Shown here: one piece after another, positions 32,961-41,321 of the stretch
Layout: every line of letters begins with the position of its first letter
Position numbering within the stretch: the stretch's first letter is position 1
NCBI GenBank assembly: GCA_028277405.1
Contig: JANQGH010000098.1
Span: 124,001-188,000, forward strand
From: Alphaproteobacteria bacterium
Lineage (GTDB): Bacteria; Pseudomonadota; Alphaproteobacteria; DSM-16000; Inquilinaceae
DNA length: 64,000 nucleotides
Reading direction: 5' to 3'
The notes under the pieces: generated by a model
Database searches by the model: none
Told to the model about the DNA's origin: nothing
The model's input: only the letters and a program-made list of their open reading frames with translations
Translations under genes and position numbers: made by a program

Positions 32961-33977
32961 ATGCTGAATGCGGCGATCTTTGGCTTGGGCTGGTGGGGCC
33001 GACATATGGTCCGGCGCATGGCCGATTCCGAAAAGCTGCGGATCGTGCGCGCGGTGGACACCAATCCCGATGCGGCGGCGGACTTCGCGGCCGAACACGC
33101 GCTGCCGTTGTCGGCGGACCCCGACGACGCGCTGAACGACCCGTCGATCGACGCGGTCATTCTGTGCACCCCGCACTCGATGCACACGCGGCAGGTCGAG
33201 GCCGTCACAGGCGCGGGCAAGCACTGCTTCTGCGAAAAGCCACTGGCCTTGACGCGGGCGGACGCCGAACGGTCCGTGGCCGCCTGCCGTGCGGCCGGCG
33301 TCATGCTCGGCATCGGGCACGAGCGGCGCTACGAGCCGGCCATGCAGGAGGTCGCGCGCCTGGTGAAGAGCGGCGCGCTGGGCACGATCATGCATGTCGA
33401 GTCCAACTTCAGCCACGACAAGCTGGCCCATGTCGCGCCGACCGATTGGCGGGCCTCGCCGTCCGACGCGCCGGCCGCCGGCATGACCGCCATGGGCATC
33501 CATCTGACCGACGCCTATCTCAGCCTGTTCGGGCCGGTCAGCGACGTGCATGCGTTCACGGCGCGGCGGGCGCTGGACTTCGAGACCGGCGACGTCGTCT
33601 CAGTCACGCTGCGGTTCGAAAGCGGCGTCACCGGCTTCATCAGCGCCGTGCTGAAGACGCCGCTGTTTCTGCGACTGACCGTGTTCGGATCGGACGCCTG
33701 GGTCGATGTTCGCAATCATACCCACCCGGACACGCCGGGACCGGTCACGCTGACGCTTCAGCGCAGCGGCGCCGACCCGGACGTGCGCACGTATGAATGG
33801 ACCGACACGGTGAAGGCCAATCTCGAGGCGTTCGCCGACGCGGCGCTCGGGTCGGGGGACTATCCGTTCACCGACGCCGAGAAAATCGGAAACATCGCGG
33901 TGCTGGAGGCCATCGCGCAGTCGGCCGCCAGCGGGCAGCCGGTTGCCGTGACGTCGACCAGCCGAGCGGCGGCTTGA
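32961..33977 (+). CDS. Second Gfo/Idh/MocA-family dehydrogenase
   Basis: A 338-residue oxidoreductase starting MLNAAIFGLGWWGRHMVRRM (Rossmann motif GLGWWG) with HCFCEKPLALTRADAE carrying the EKP motif, GIGHERRYEPAM and GMTAMGIHLTDAYLSLFG around the catalytic His. It is distinct in sequence from the protein at 26342. Position between the AhpD-like gene and tctC suggests it oxidises the imported compound or a derivative. Confidence 0.88.
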   Translation: MLNAAIFGLGWWGRHMVRRMADSEKLRIVRAVDTNPDAAADFAAEHALPLSADPDDALNDPSIDAVILCTPHSMHTRQVEAVTGAGKHCFCEKPLALTRADAERSVAACRAAGVMLGIGHERRYEPAMQEVARLVKSGALGTIMHVESNFSHDKLAHVAPTDWRASPSDAPAAGMTAMGIHLTDAYLSLFGPVSDVHAFTARRALDFETGDVVSVTLRFESGVTGFISAVLKTPLFLRLTVFGSDAWVDVRNHTHPDTPGPVTLTLQRSGADPDVRTYEWTDTVKANLEAFADAALGSGDYPFTDAEKIGNIAVLEAIAQSAASGQPVAVTSTSRAAA

Positions 33978-34045
33978 GTCTCCATGAACGGCCGCTGCCC
34001 GGTGCTCAAGAGGTTAGGTGAAGATAAGAAAAGGGGAGGAACGAG

Positions 34046-35005
34046 ATGTTACGTCGTACATGTCTGAAACTGGCCGCGCTGCTGGCCGCGACCGCCATGA
34101 CGGTGTTGCCGGCGGCGGCGCAGGAGGCCTATCCGGATCGGCCGATTACCATGATCCTGCCGCTGGGGGCCGGTGGCTCTCACGACATCAATGCACGGGT
34201 GGTGACCAGCATTCTGCCGACCTATCTGGAACAACCGGTCGTGGTTCGGCTGATGCCGGGCGGCAGCGGTCAGATCGGCACCGCGGCGGCGGCGGAGTCG
34301 CCGGCGGACGGCTATACGCTGCTGTTTTCGCACAACTTCTTCGACCAGTTGCAGCACCATCTGGTTGATCTGCCATATGCGCCACTGGACGATTTCGTCA
34401 CCGTCGCGCGCCTGAATGCCGCGCCGCTGACCATCGTCGTACGGTCCGACGCGCCTTGGCAGACCCTGGAGGAAATGCTGGACCACGGTCGCGACAACCC
34501 GGGCGAACTGCGCTTTGGCCATAGCGGTAACTGGGGTGCGATCATGGTGCCCGGCGCGCAGCTGATGCAGCAGGCCGGTGTCGAGGCGGCGTTCACGCCC
34601 TATCAGGGCGGCGGCCCGACCGTTCAGGGTCTGCTGGCCGGCGATGTCGACTTTTCGATGATGTTCCCGGCCGTGATCGAGGCCCAGGGCGATGCCCTGC
34701 GTCCCTTGGCGACGGCGGCCGCCTCACGACTCTACGAGGACGTGCCGACCTTGGAGGAGCTGGGCTACGGCGGCAACGTCAGTGACATGCACCGCATCGT
34801 GCTGGCGCCTGCGGGGATTCCCGAGGATCGGCTCGCCGTCTTGCGCCAGGCCTTCGTCGACCTGCAGGAAGATCGCACCTTCCAGCGCATGACCCAACAG
34901 TTGGGCGAGGACCCGTCCACGTTCATGACCGGCGAGGATTATGACGCCGTGCGGCCGGAACTGAGCGAGGATTACCGGCAGCTGATCGAAGGGTTCAGCG
35001 GCTGA
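34046..35005 (+). CDS. tctC: TctC-family periplasmic solute-binding protein
   Basis: A 319-residue exported protein with signal peptide MLRRTCLKLAALLAATAMTV...AAAQ and the TctC/Bug pattern YPDRPITMILPLGAGGSHDINARV, VRLMPGGSGQIGTAAAAESPADGYTL and LRFGHSGNWGAIM. It binds the carboxylate and delivers it to TctBA. A strong GGGGAGGA site precedes the start. It is separated from tctBA by three genes; a strong hairpin follows its stop. Confidence 0.95.
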   Translation: MLRRTCLKLAALLAATAMTVLPAAAQEAYPDRPITMILPLGAGGSHDINARVVTSILPTYLEQPVVVRLMPGGSGQIGTAAAAESPADGYTLLFSHNFFDQLQHHLVDLPYAPLDDFVTVARLNAAPLTIVVRSDAPWQTLEEMLDHGRDNPGELRFGHSGNWGAIMVPGAQLMQQAGVEAAFTPYQGGGPTVQGLLAGDVDFSMMFPAVIEAQGDALRPLATAAASRLYEDVPTLEELGYGGNVSDMHRIVLAPAGIPEDRLAVLRQAFVDLQEDRTFQRMTQQLGEDPSTFMTGEDYDAVRPELSEDYRQLIEGFSG

Positions 35006-35013
35006 TTTGTTGC

Positions 35014-35040
35014 GGCGGCGCGCGATGAAGGCGCGCCGCC
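35014..35040 (+). repeat. Strong intergenic hairpin after tctC
   Basis: GGCGGCGCGC and GCGCGCCGCC form a perfect 10-base stem with a seven-base loop, starting nine bases after the tctC stop and with no T-run after it. This is more like an mRNA-stabilising or attenuating hairpin, as often follows binding-protein genes, than a terminator. Confidence 0.7.
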
Positions 35041-35065
35041 ATCCGACTGCACGAAAGAGAGCGTT

Positions 35066-35479
35066 ATGCCGACCGCCAAGATCATGACCATTGACGAGGT
35101 GCCGCTGGTCGACCGGGGCGACGGGGTCGCGACGACCCTGCTGGTCGGCACGGAGCGGGTCGGCAAGGCCGCTTTTACGTCCGGCTTGACCCGGTTCCCG
35201 CCGGGCCGCGCGGCACCGGTCCACAGCCACAATTGCGACGAGATGGTCATCCTTTTGGAGGGTGAGGGAGAGGTTGAGGTCGACGGCATCACCAAACGCC
35301 TGTCGCGCTACGACACCACCTACATCCCGGCCGACAAACCGCATCGGTTCAACAATGTCGGCGACGCGGACCTGCTGATCCTTTGGGTTTATGGCGCCGA
35401 CCATGTGACCCGCACCTTCACCGAAACCGGTAAGACCGTGGAACACCTGTCAAGCGGCGACAAGGTAACGCCGACCTGA
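35066..35479 (+). CDS. Small cupin-domain protein
   Basis: A 137-residue single cupin: [31 protein letters not shown] holds the first metal motif (two His and Glu) and [24 protein letters not shown] the second. Such proteins are metal-dependent isomerases or dioxygenases, or small-ligand binders. It lies between tctC and the dehydrogenase gene at 35497, in the same operon, but the substrate is unknown. Confidence 0.85.
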   Translation: MPTAKIMTIDEVPLVDRGDGVATTLLVGTERVGKAAFTSGLTRFPPGRAAPVHSHNCDEMVILLEGEGEVEVDGITKRLSRYDTTYIPADKPHRFNNVGDADLLILWVYGADHVTRTFTETGKTVEHLSSGDKVTPT

Positions 35480-35496
35480 GCGGCGGAGCGACGACC

Positions 35497-36408
35497 ATGC
35501 CGGCGGATGTGGGCATTATCGGCGTTGGCCAGATGGGCTCCGGCATCGCGCGCCAGCTTGCCGCGGCGGGCCGGTTGGCGGCCGTCTACCATACCGATGC
35601 GGAAAGCGCGCGCGCTCTTGGCCTGCCGAATGCGGTGATCGCGGCCACCGCCGCCGAGATGGCCAGCTTGTGCCGCTTCGTGCTGTTTGTCGTGCCGGGC
35701 TCGGCGGAAATCGACGGCATCCTGACCGGCGAGGACGACCTGCTGGGCCTTGTCCAATCCGGCACCCTGCTCATCGACCTGACCACGTCCGACCCCGCCG
35801 AAACAAGACGGCTGGCGGCGCTTACCCAGGCTGCCGGCGGGTGGTATCTGGATTGCGGCATGACTGGCGGCGCTATCGCAGCGGATGCCGGCACGCTGAC
35901 CCTGATGGTTGGCGGCGAGGCGAAGGCCTTGGACCTCGCGCGCCCGGTTCTCGATGTGATCGCGCAGCGGATCTTTCATCTCGGGCCCTCCGGTGCGGGG
36001 CACACCATGAAGCTGATCCACAATCTGGTGTGCCACACGGTCTTTCTGGCCACCTGCGAAGGCGCGCGCCTGGCCGAACAGGCGGGCCTGTCGCTGGATC
36101 GCACGATCGAGGTCTTCAACGCCGGCAACGCGCGCAGCTTCGCCAGCGAAGTGCGCTTTCCCAAACACATCGTCAGCGGCAGGTTCGATGGCCGGTCACG
36201 GGTCGCCAATCTGGCCAAGGATGTCGGCATGGGCGTCGATCTGGCCGGCCGGTTGGACCAGCCGCTCGCGATTTCTCGGGCGGCCGACGCGCTCTTGCAA
36301 CGGGCGATCGAACAAGGTCTGGGTGACGAGGATTTCAGCCGCCTTTATCCGGCACTTGCCGATCTGATTGCCGGGGCATCGGAGCGCGCGCAGGAGCTGA
36401 CGCCGTGA
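35497..36408 (+). CDS. 3-hydroxyisobutyrate-dehydrogenase-family NAD(P) oxidoreductase
   Basis: A 303-residue beta-hydroxyacid dehydrogenase: N-terminal VGIIGVGQMGSGIARQLAAAG, substrate segment DCGMTGGAIAADAGTLTLMVGG and the catalytic Lys in GAGHTMKLIHNLVCHTV. Family members oxidise 3-hydroxyisobutyrate, tartronate semialdehyde or similar acids. It ends three bases from a convergent paralogue, with which it shares only family-level similarity. Confidence 0.87.
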   Translation: MPADVGIIGVGQMGSGIARQLAAAGRLAAVYHTDAESARALGLPNAVIAATAAEMASLCRFVLFVVPGSAEIDGILTGEDDLLGLVQSGTLLIDLTTSDPAETRRLAALTQAAGGWYLDCGMTGGAIAADAGTLTLMVGGEAKALDLARPVLDVIAQRIFHLGPSGAGHTMKLIHNLVCHTVFLATCEGARLAEQAGLSLDRTIEVFNAGNARSFASEVRFPKHIVSGRFDGRSRVANLAKDVGMGVDLAGRLDQPLAISRAADALLQRAIEQGLGDEDFSRLYPALADLIAGASERAQELTP

Positions 36409-36411
36409 CCG

Positions 36412-37293
36412 CTAGCCCCGCTCGCAATTCGCGGCCCGCTCCATCGCCGCACAGACGGCGGACTGGTCCTCGTCGATATGCCCCTGCGCCACGGCGGCAT
36501 AATAGCTTTGCAGGGCGGCCTGATAAATCGGCGTCGGGCAGGACAGGGTGGCCGCATGCGCGCTGATAATCCGCGAATCCTTCAGGGGGATGGAAAAGTT
36601 CATACCTTCGCGTCGATAGTCGTTGTCGGCCATCAAGGCGCCGCGCACCTCGAACATGGCGGAACTGGAACCGCTGCCGCTGATCACCTCATGGATCAGC
36701 TTTGGGTCCAGGCCGGACTTCATGCCCAGCACCATCGCCTCGGCGGCGACGCTGTTGTGGACCAGGTTCAACAGGTTGCCGACGAATTTCATCTTCGAGC
36801 CGCAGCCGAACGGGCCGACATAATGGGCCTTCTTGCAAAAGGTCAGCAGAATCGGCTCGACCCGGTCGTAAGCGGCTCGATCGCCACTGCCGAACGCGGT
36901 CAGCCCCTTGCGCAGGGCCATGATGCGGTTGCCGCTGACCGGGACGTCCAAGAGCGTGATGCCACCCTCTGCGAGCCGCGCATGCGCCGCCTCCTTGTCG
37001 GCGATCGGCAAAGTGCTGAGTTCGACGACGACCTGACCCTCGCGTCCGGCGGTTCGGATGTCGTCCACGATTTTGGCCAGAACGGCGGCGGTCGGCAGAC
37101 AGGTGAAAAGGACATCGGCCTGCCGGGCGACGTCCACCGCCGATCTCGAAGGCGCCAAACCAAGGCCCGCCAGCGTCTCCAGCCGCTCAGCATCGAGGTC
37201 ATAGCCCAGCAGCCGAATGTCGGCCTTCAACAGATTCTCGGCAATGGCGGAGCCGAGAACGCCGAGGCCGATCATGCCGATCATATCATTCAT
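36412..37293 (-). CDS. Second 3-hydroxyisobutyrate-dehydrogenase-family oxidoreductase
   Basis: A 293-residue homologue starting MNDMIGMIGLGVLGSAIAENLL, with DVPVSGNRIMALRKGLTAFGSG and catalytic Lys in GCGSKMKFVGNLLNLVHN. It is downstream of the LDH2-family gene on the minus strand (30 bases), so the pair forms its own operon with divergent control next to the VOC gene. Substrate probably another 3-hydroxy acid of the same pathway. Confidence 0.87.
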   Translation of the reverse strand: MNDMIGMIGLGVLGSAIAENLLKADIRLLGYDLDAERLETLAGLGLAPSRSAVDVARQADVLFTCLPTAAVLAKIVDDIRTAGREGQVVVELSTLPIADKEAAHARLAEGGITLLDVPVSGNRIMALRKGLTAFGSGDRAAYDRVEPILLTFCKKAHYVGPFGCGSKMKFVGNLLNLVHNSVAAEAMVLGMKSGLDPKLIHEVISGSGSSSAMFEVRGALMADNDYRREGMNFSIPLKDSRIISAHAATLSCPTPIYQAALQSYYAAVAQGHIDEDQSAVCAAMERAANCERG

Positions 37294-37323
37294 GGTTGCC
37301 CTCTCGTGCTCGCAAGTGGTCGG

Positions 37324-38379
37324 TCACAGCGGGTCGATACCAAGGCCGGCCGCGCAGTCGGCCAACACGCGGTCCAGATCGGGGTGGATCGGGACCCCAT
37401 GCGCGCGCCTGTCCTCGGCGACATGGGCGGAACGTTCGCCGGGCAGCCGGATCTCGTCGACGTCGGGCAGTGTCGGCGACGACTTCATCGCCCCCCAAAC
37501 CCCGTCGATCTGCCGCTTGAAGTCATCCACATCCATGAACGCCGCGATGTCGAGCGCCAGGATGAATTGGCCGGTATTTGTGACCGAACTGGCATCGGCG
37601 TTGAAATCGATCACGTCGCGCCCGAAAGCGGCGCCGTTCAAGACACCGGCCAGAATTCCGAACGTCAGGCCGAGGCCGTAGCCCTTGGCGCCGCCGATCG
37701 GCAGCAGAAAGCCCTCGCCGGCCCGGCTGGCATCGGTCAGCGGCTTGCCCTCTCTGTCGATCATCCAGCCTTCGGGCATCGGTTCGCCGCGCTGGGCCTT
37801 CAGCTTGACCTTGCCGTAGGCGGCGACCGTGGTCGCCATGTCCAGCACGATCGGCGGAAACCGCTGCGACGGGATCGCGATGGCGATCGGATTGGTGCTC
37901 AACAGCATTTCGGTACCGCCCCAGGGCGGCAGATGGTTGGCGTTGCCGACGGCGGCGTAGAGGCCGATCATGTCGTGCTCAAGCAGCATGCGGACATAGA
38001 GCGAGGCGGGACCGGCATGGTTGCTGTGATGGACGCCGACCCAGCCGACACCGCAGGTCTTCGCCTTCTCCGCCGCGATCCGCGCCGCCTCGCTGACGAC
38101 CAGATGGCCCATGCCGTTGTCGCCATTGAGAACGGCCATGGCCGGCCGTTCCTTGTCGATCCGGATGTCCGGGCGCAGGTTGATCCCGCCGGCCTTGATG
38201 CGGCGGACATAGTTGGGCAGGCGAAAGACGCCATGGCCGTCCGAACCCATGACGTCGGCCGTCGCCATCAGATCCGCCACCGTGCCGGCATCCGCCGTCG
38301 GCAATCCGGCCGCGACGAGGGCTTGCGTCATAAACGATACCAGCCGGCTTTTTGGCACGCGTCGAGAGGTGGTCGTCAT
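37324..38379 (-). CDS. LDH2/malate-type dehydrogenase (malate/L-lactate/ureidoglycolate family)
   Basis: A 351-residue NAD(P)-dependent 2-hydroxyacid dehydrogenase of the non-Rossmann LDH2 fold. It has SDGHGVFRLPNYVRRI, GVGWVGVHHSNHAGPASLY with the catalytic His, NPIAIAIPS and the late PIGGAKGYGLGLTFGILAGVL. ATG at 38379 follows GGAAGAG and is preferred over a TTG 11 codons upstream. It heads a minus-strand pair with a 3-hydroxyacid dehydrogenase. It faces a divergent promoter with a GntR-type palindrome. Confidence 0.9.
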   Translation of the reverse strand: MTTTSRRVPKSRLVSFMTQALVAAGLPTADAGTVADLMATADVMGSDGHGVFRLPNYVRRIKAGGINLRPDIRIDKERPAMAVLNGDNGMGHLVVSEAARIAAEKAKTCGVGWVGVHHSNHAGPASLYVRMLLEHDMIGLYAAVGNANHLPPWGGTEMLLSTNPIAIAIPSQRFPPIVLDMATTVAAYGKVKLKAQRGEPMPEGWMIDREGKPLTDASRAGEGFLLPIGGAKGYGLGLTFGILAGVLNGAAFGRDVIDFNADASSVTNTGQFILALDIAAFMDVDDFKRQIDGVWGAMKSSPTLPDVDEIRLPGERSAHVAEDRRAHGVPIHPDLDRVLADCAAGLGIDPL

Positions 38380-38416
38380 GGTGGCTCTTCCACTGAACTC
38401 AGTTTCGCTCAAATGT

Positions 38417-38470
38417 ACTCATGAAGAAACGGAGTTGTCAATTTGACAAAACTCGATCTATTTTCATGAG
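38417..38470. promoter_or_regulatory. Nested inverted repeats in the LDH2-VOC divergent promoter (GntR-like operator)
   Basis: TTGTCAATTTGACAA (38435-38449) is a perfect 15-base palindrome resembling GntR/FCD-family operators. It is flanked almost symmetrically by CTCATGAA (38418-38425) and TTCATGAG (38463-38470). The region is AT-rich and separates divergent starts at 38379 and 38523. No GntR gene is in this window. Confidence 0.55.
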
Positions 38471-38522
38471 AGTATGAAATAAATGTCCGAAGAAGTCCCT
38501 TCTATTTATTGAGGAGAGCGCA

Positions 38523-38996
38523 ATGGGCTTGCGATTCATGGAACACATCTTGATCCTCACCGACGACGCCGAGGCAACGGCCGACTGGTGGTGCAAATAT
38601 CTCGGCTTTCGGGAAGGCGACCATCCGGAGTTCGGCTTTCCTGTCCGATGGCTCTATATCGGCGACCAGGATGTGGTGCATATCGGTCAGCGGAACTTCT
38701 CCGAGCACCAGGACGAATATCTGAAAACGCCAGAGCAGAAAGCGGCGACCAACGATCCGACCCTCGGGTCCGGGCGCGTCGACCATGTCTGCTTCAACTG
38801 TGAAGGCATCGAGGAGTTCATTGCCCGTTTCGAGGCCGGCAATGTCGAGTTCAGCGAACGCCAGGCGCACAACCAGTCGCTCTATCAGCTATTCCTGCGC
38901 GAGCCGATCAATGGCATTAAGGTCGAACTGAACTTCCCCGCCGAAGAGGCCGAACGCGCCGGCCGCCAGGCCGCTCGAACCGCCGCCGACGCCTGA
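38523..38996 (+). CDS. VOC-superfamily (glyoxalase/dioxygenase fold) protein
   Basis: A 157-residue protein starting MGLRFMEHILILTDDAEATADWWCKYLGFREG. The N-terminal His (EHILI), HIGQRNF and the later DHVCFNCEGIEEF plus VEFSERQAHNQSLYQLFLREPINGIKVEL give the paired beta-alpha-beta-beta-beta units and metal ligands of the VOC fold. A GAGGAGAG site precedes it. It is followed at 37 bases by the GST gene, both probably under the GntR-type operator. Confidence 0.85.
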   Translation: MGLRFMEHILILTDDAEATADWWCKYLGFREGDHPEFGFPVRWLYIGDQDVVHIGQRNFSEHQDEYLKTPEQKAATNDPTLGSGRVDHVCFNCEGIEEFIARFEAGNVEFSERQAHNQSLYQLFLREPINGIKVELNFPAEEAERAGRQAARTAADA

Positions 38997-39032
38997 AGCA
39001 AACCTGACCGTCACGAGGAGAGACCGTCTTTC

Positions 39033-39665
39033 ATGATCGACCTGTACACCTGGACCACGCCCAACGGCCGCAAGGTCTCCATCATGTTGGAGGAGGTGGG
39101 CCTGCCCTATCGCACCCACGCCATCGACATCACCAAGGGCGACCAGTTCGGCGAGGCGTTCCTCAAGGTCAGTCCGAACAACAAGATCCCGGCGATGGTC
39201 GATCACGACACAGGCATTGCGTTGATGGAATCGGGCGCGATGCTGATGTATCTGGCGAAAAAGGCCGGCCAACTGCTGTCCGACGACGAGGCGACCTACT
39301 GGCAGACCATCCAATGGCTGATGTGGCAGATGGGCGGGGTCGGCCCCATGCTTGGCCAGGTTCACCACTTTACCAAGTACAATCCCGGCAAGGCGCCCTA
39401 CGCTGAGGACCGCTATCTGACCGAAGGCAAGCGCCTTTACGGCGTCTTGGACAAGCAGCTTGCCGGGACGGAGTATCTGGCCGGCGATTACTCGATTGCC
39501 GATATCGCCACCTGGCCCTGGATTGCCCGGTTCGATTGGCAGACCATCGATCTCAACGACTATCCCAACGTGAAGCGCTGGTACCTGGCGATCGCCGACC
39601 GGCCCGCCGTCAAGCGTGGTTTCGACGTGCCGAAGAAGGTGCAGGACATCCCGATGCCGGACTGA
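39033..39665 (+). CDS. Nu-class glutathione transferase (YfcG/YghU-like)
   Basis: A 210-residue protein with thioredoxin-fold N terminus MIDLYTWTTPNGRKVSIMLEE, VSPNNKIPAMVDHDTG and LMESGAMLMYLAKKAG, and a helical C-terminal domain. TPNGxK and SPNNKIPAIVDH-type segments are typical of E. coli YfcG/YghU, which act as glutathione-dependent disulfide-bond reductases and peroxidases. Its stop is five bases from the convergent RadC-fusion stop. Confidence 0.88.
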   Translation: MIDLYTWTTPNGRKVSIMLEEVGLPYRTHAIDITKGDQFGEAFLKVSPNNKIPAMVDHDTGIALMESGAMLMYLAKKAGQLLSDDEATYWQTIQWLMWQMGGVGPMLGQVHHFTKYNPGKAPYAEDRYLTEGKRLYGVLDKQLAGTEYLAGDYSIADIATWPWIARFDWQTIDLNDYPNVKRWYLAIADRPAVKRGFDVPKKVQDIPMPD

Positions 39666-39670
39666 CGGCT

Positions 39671-40969
39671 CTAAAGGGCCGCCGGCCGCCGCAAATAGCC
39701 GAGTTGGCGCAGGCTCGTGAAGTTGTCGCGGGTCACGATCAGATGGTCGTGCAGTTTCATGTCGACATGGTCCGCGGCCGACCGAAGTTCCAACGAGAAC
39801 TGAATATCCGCTGCCGATGGCGTCGCGTCGTCGGACGGATGGTTGTGAACCATGACGATGCCCGCGGCATCGAGATTGAGGCCGCGCTTGATGACACTGC
39901 GCGACTCCACGGGCGTGAAGGTCGGGCGGCCAAGCCCCATCTGCTCGTCATGGATCAGCCGCATGCCTCTGTTGACAAACAGCGCCCGAACCACCTCCAC
40001 CGGGCGATAGGCAATGCGCGCCCGGCAATAGGTCATCAGGTCATCCAGATTATCCAGAAGCGGCTTGTTGACCAGATCCAGCCTTAGAATGCGGGCCGCC
40101 ATCTCGGCCGCCGCCTTCAACTGGGCGATCGTGCCGGGCGTGAGGTCGCCGACCTCTTTCAGCCGCTCGGGGTTGGCGTTGACCACCTCGGCCAAGTTGC
40201 CAAACGCGGCGATCAACTGCGTCGAGGTCGCGCGCGGATCGATCCTCGGGGATACCTGAAGCAGGAATTGCTCCAGCAGTTCGACATCGTCCCGATCGCT
40301 GAAATCCAGCAGAGAGAAATGGTCGAAACGCTGGCCATGGGTGTTCGCACGGCCGTTCATCGCGGGCGCGATCGAAACGGTTTTGAAGTGGTAGGGCCGT
40401 ACCTTCCGGTCGATCGCGCATTCCTGCAGGCGCACCACGGTCATCAGATGCGTGCAGTGTTTCTCGCCGGCCATCCCGAGCGGCAGGATCAGGCGCGCAA
40501 AGCGGCGCGGCACGCCGCCGGTGCCAAGCGAAATCTCCATGAAACTGCAGCGGCGCAGCATCGCCGACGTGGCATAATCGGCCAGCAAGGCCTCGGCCAT
40601 GATCGGGTCGGGATAGTCGCGGACCAGACTGCCGGTCAGCCTGTCGCCCGTCAGCCGCGTCTTGGGATCGAACTTCATGAACGCGAACGATTCCGGATCA
40701 CGGCCGCGCACATCGATCAGGTGTTTCTGCAGCCCGTCATCATCCGATGTGAGCACCTGCATCAGATCGTCTGCCGATGGCAAGTGATCGGGGCCGCCCG
40801 CCGCCAACCATCGGGCGTGAACGGCCGCGAAGTCCGGCAGGTTGTCCATCGCGTCGAGGCTGTATTCATCGCGCCGCAGCAATGTGTTTCCGTTGGCGGC
40901 GACCCGCTCGCTGAAGCCGACCAGATAGCGGCTGACCAGCGGTCGAGGGATCGGACGTAGCAGAAGCAA
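39671..40969 (-). CDS. PAS-like domain fused to RadC (HhH + JAMM) protein
   Basis: A 432-residue protein. The C-terminal half is RadC: helix-hairpin-helix-like region (about 250-290, ERLKEVGDLTPGTIAQLKAA) and a JAMM metalloprotease-like domain with VHNHPSDDATPSAADIQFS, in which His375, His377 and Asp388 form the metal motif. The N-terminal part (about 40-185), with LPDFAAVHARWLAAGGPDHLP, KFDPKTRLTGDRLTGSLVRD and RLILPLGMAGE, resembles the alphaproteobacterial PAS_5 sensor-like domain and is not part of normal RadC. The TTG at 40969 is the longest start; ATG at 40849 is the first ATG and would trim the N terminus. RadC function is itself unresolved. Confidence 0.72.
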   Translation of the reverse strand: MLLLRPIPRPLVSRYLVGFSERVAANGNTLLRRDEYSLDAMDNLPDFAAVHARWLAAGGPDHLPSADDLMQVLTSDDDGLQKHLIDVRGRDPESFAFMKFDPKTRLTGDRLTGSLVRDYPDPIMAEALLADYATSAMLRRCSFMEISLGTGGVPRRFARLILPLGMAGEKHCTHLMTVVRLQECAIDRKVRPYHFKTVSIAPAMNGRANTHGQRFDHFSLLDFSDRDDVELLEQFLLQVSPRIDPRATSTQLIAAFGNLAEVVNANPERLKEVGDLTPGTIAQLKAAAEMAARILRLDLVNKPLLDNLDDLMTYCRARIAYRPVEVVRALFVNRGMRLIHDEQMGLGRPTFTPVESRSVIKRGLNLDAAGIVMVHNHPSDDATPSAADIQFSLELRSAADHVDMKLHDHLIVTRDNFTSLRQLGYLRRPAAL

Positions 40970-41321
40970 TCTACAATCAACCCTAACTTGAACAACAAAC
41001 GCTAGAAATCAAAGTAAAGAACTGACAGTTTTTGATAATTGTCTGTCTTGACCCTGATTACTTTGTGAAACTAGGGTCGGTATTTTGACGAATCAACCAG
41101 TTTTGCGTGTGAGGGAGAATAAAAAAAATCTCAATATTACAATAGATGGCAAGCTGCTCGTTTGTGTATAGTCAGTGCTCGGAAACCTTCCGACGAGTCG
41201 TGCGGCTTCTTCGATCGCCACAGGCGACCCTTGCGAAGGGCGGACGGTCGACGGGGCGCAACCGTGTCAGATGGCGAGCCTGCAACCGCTGGCTCGGATC
41301 ACGGCGGTTGCTCCCGATGGG
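40970..41321. other. AT-rich intergenic region upstream of the RadC fusion
   Basis: About 40985-41165 is much AT-richer than its surroundings and contains GACCCT/AGGGTC (41050-41055 with 41073-41078), a six-base inverted repeat with 17-base spacing. A looser GACAG/CTGTC pair lies around 41024-41047. No protein-coding frame here is credible. The rest, to the SDR stop at 41322, shows nothing I can assign. Confidence 0.5.

Noticed and set aside
36478-38424. 648-codon plus-strand frame across two dehydrogenase genes
   Set aside because: It is antisense to two well-supported enzymes, spans both of them and their gap, and has no recognisable domain.
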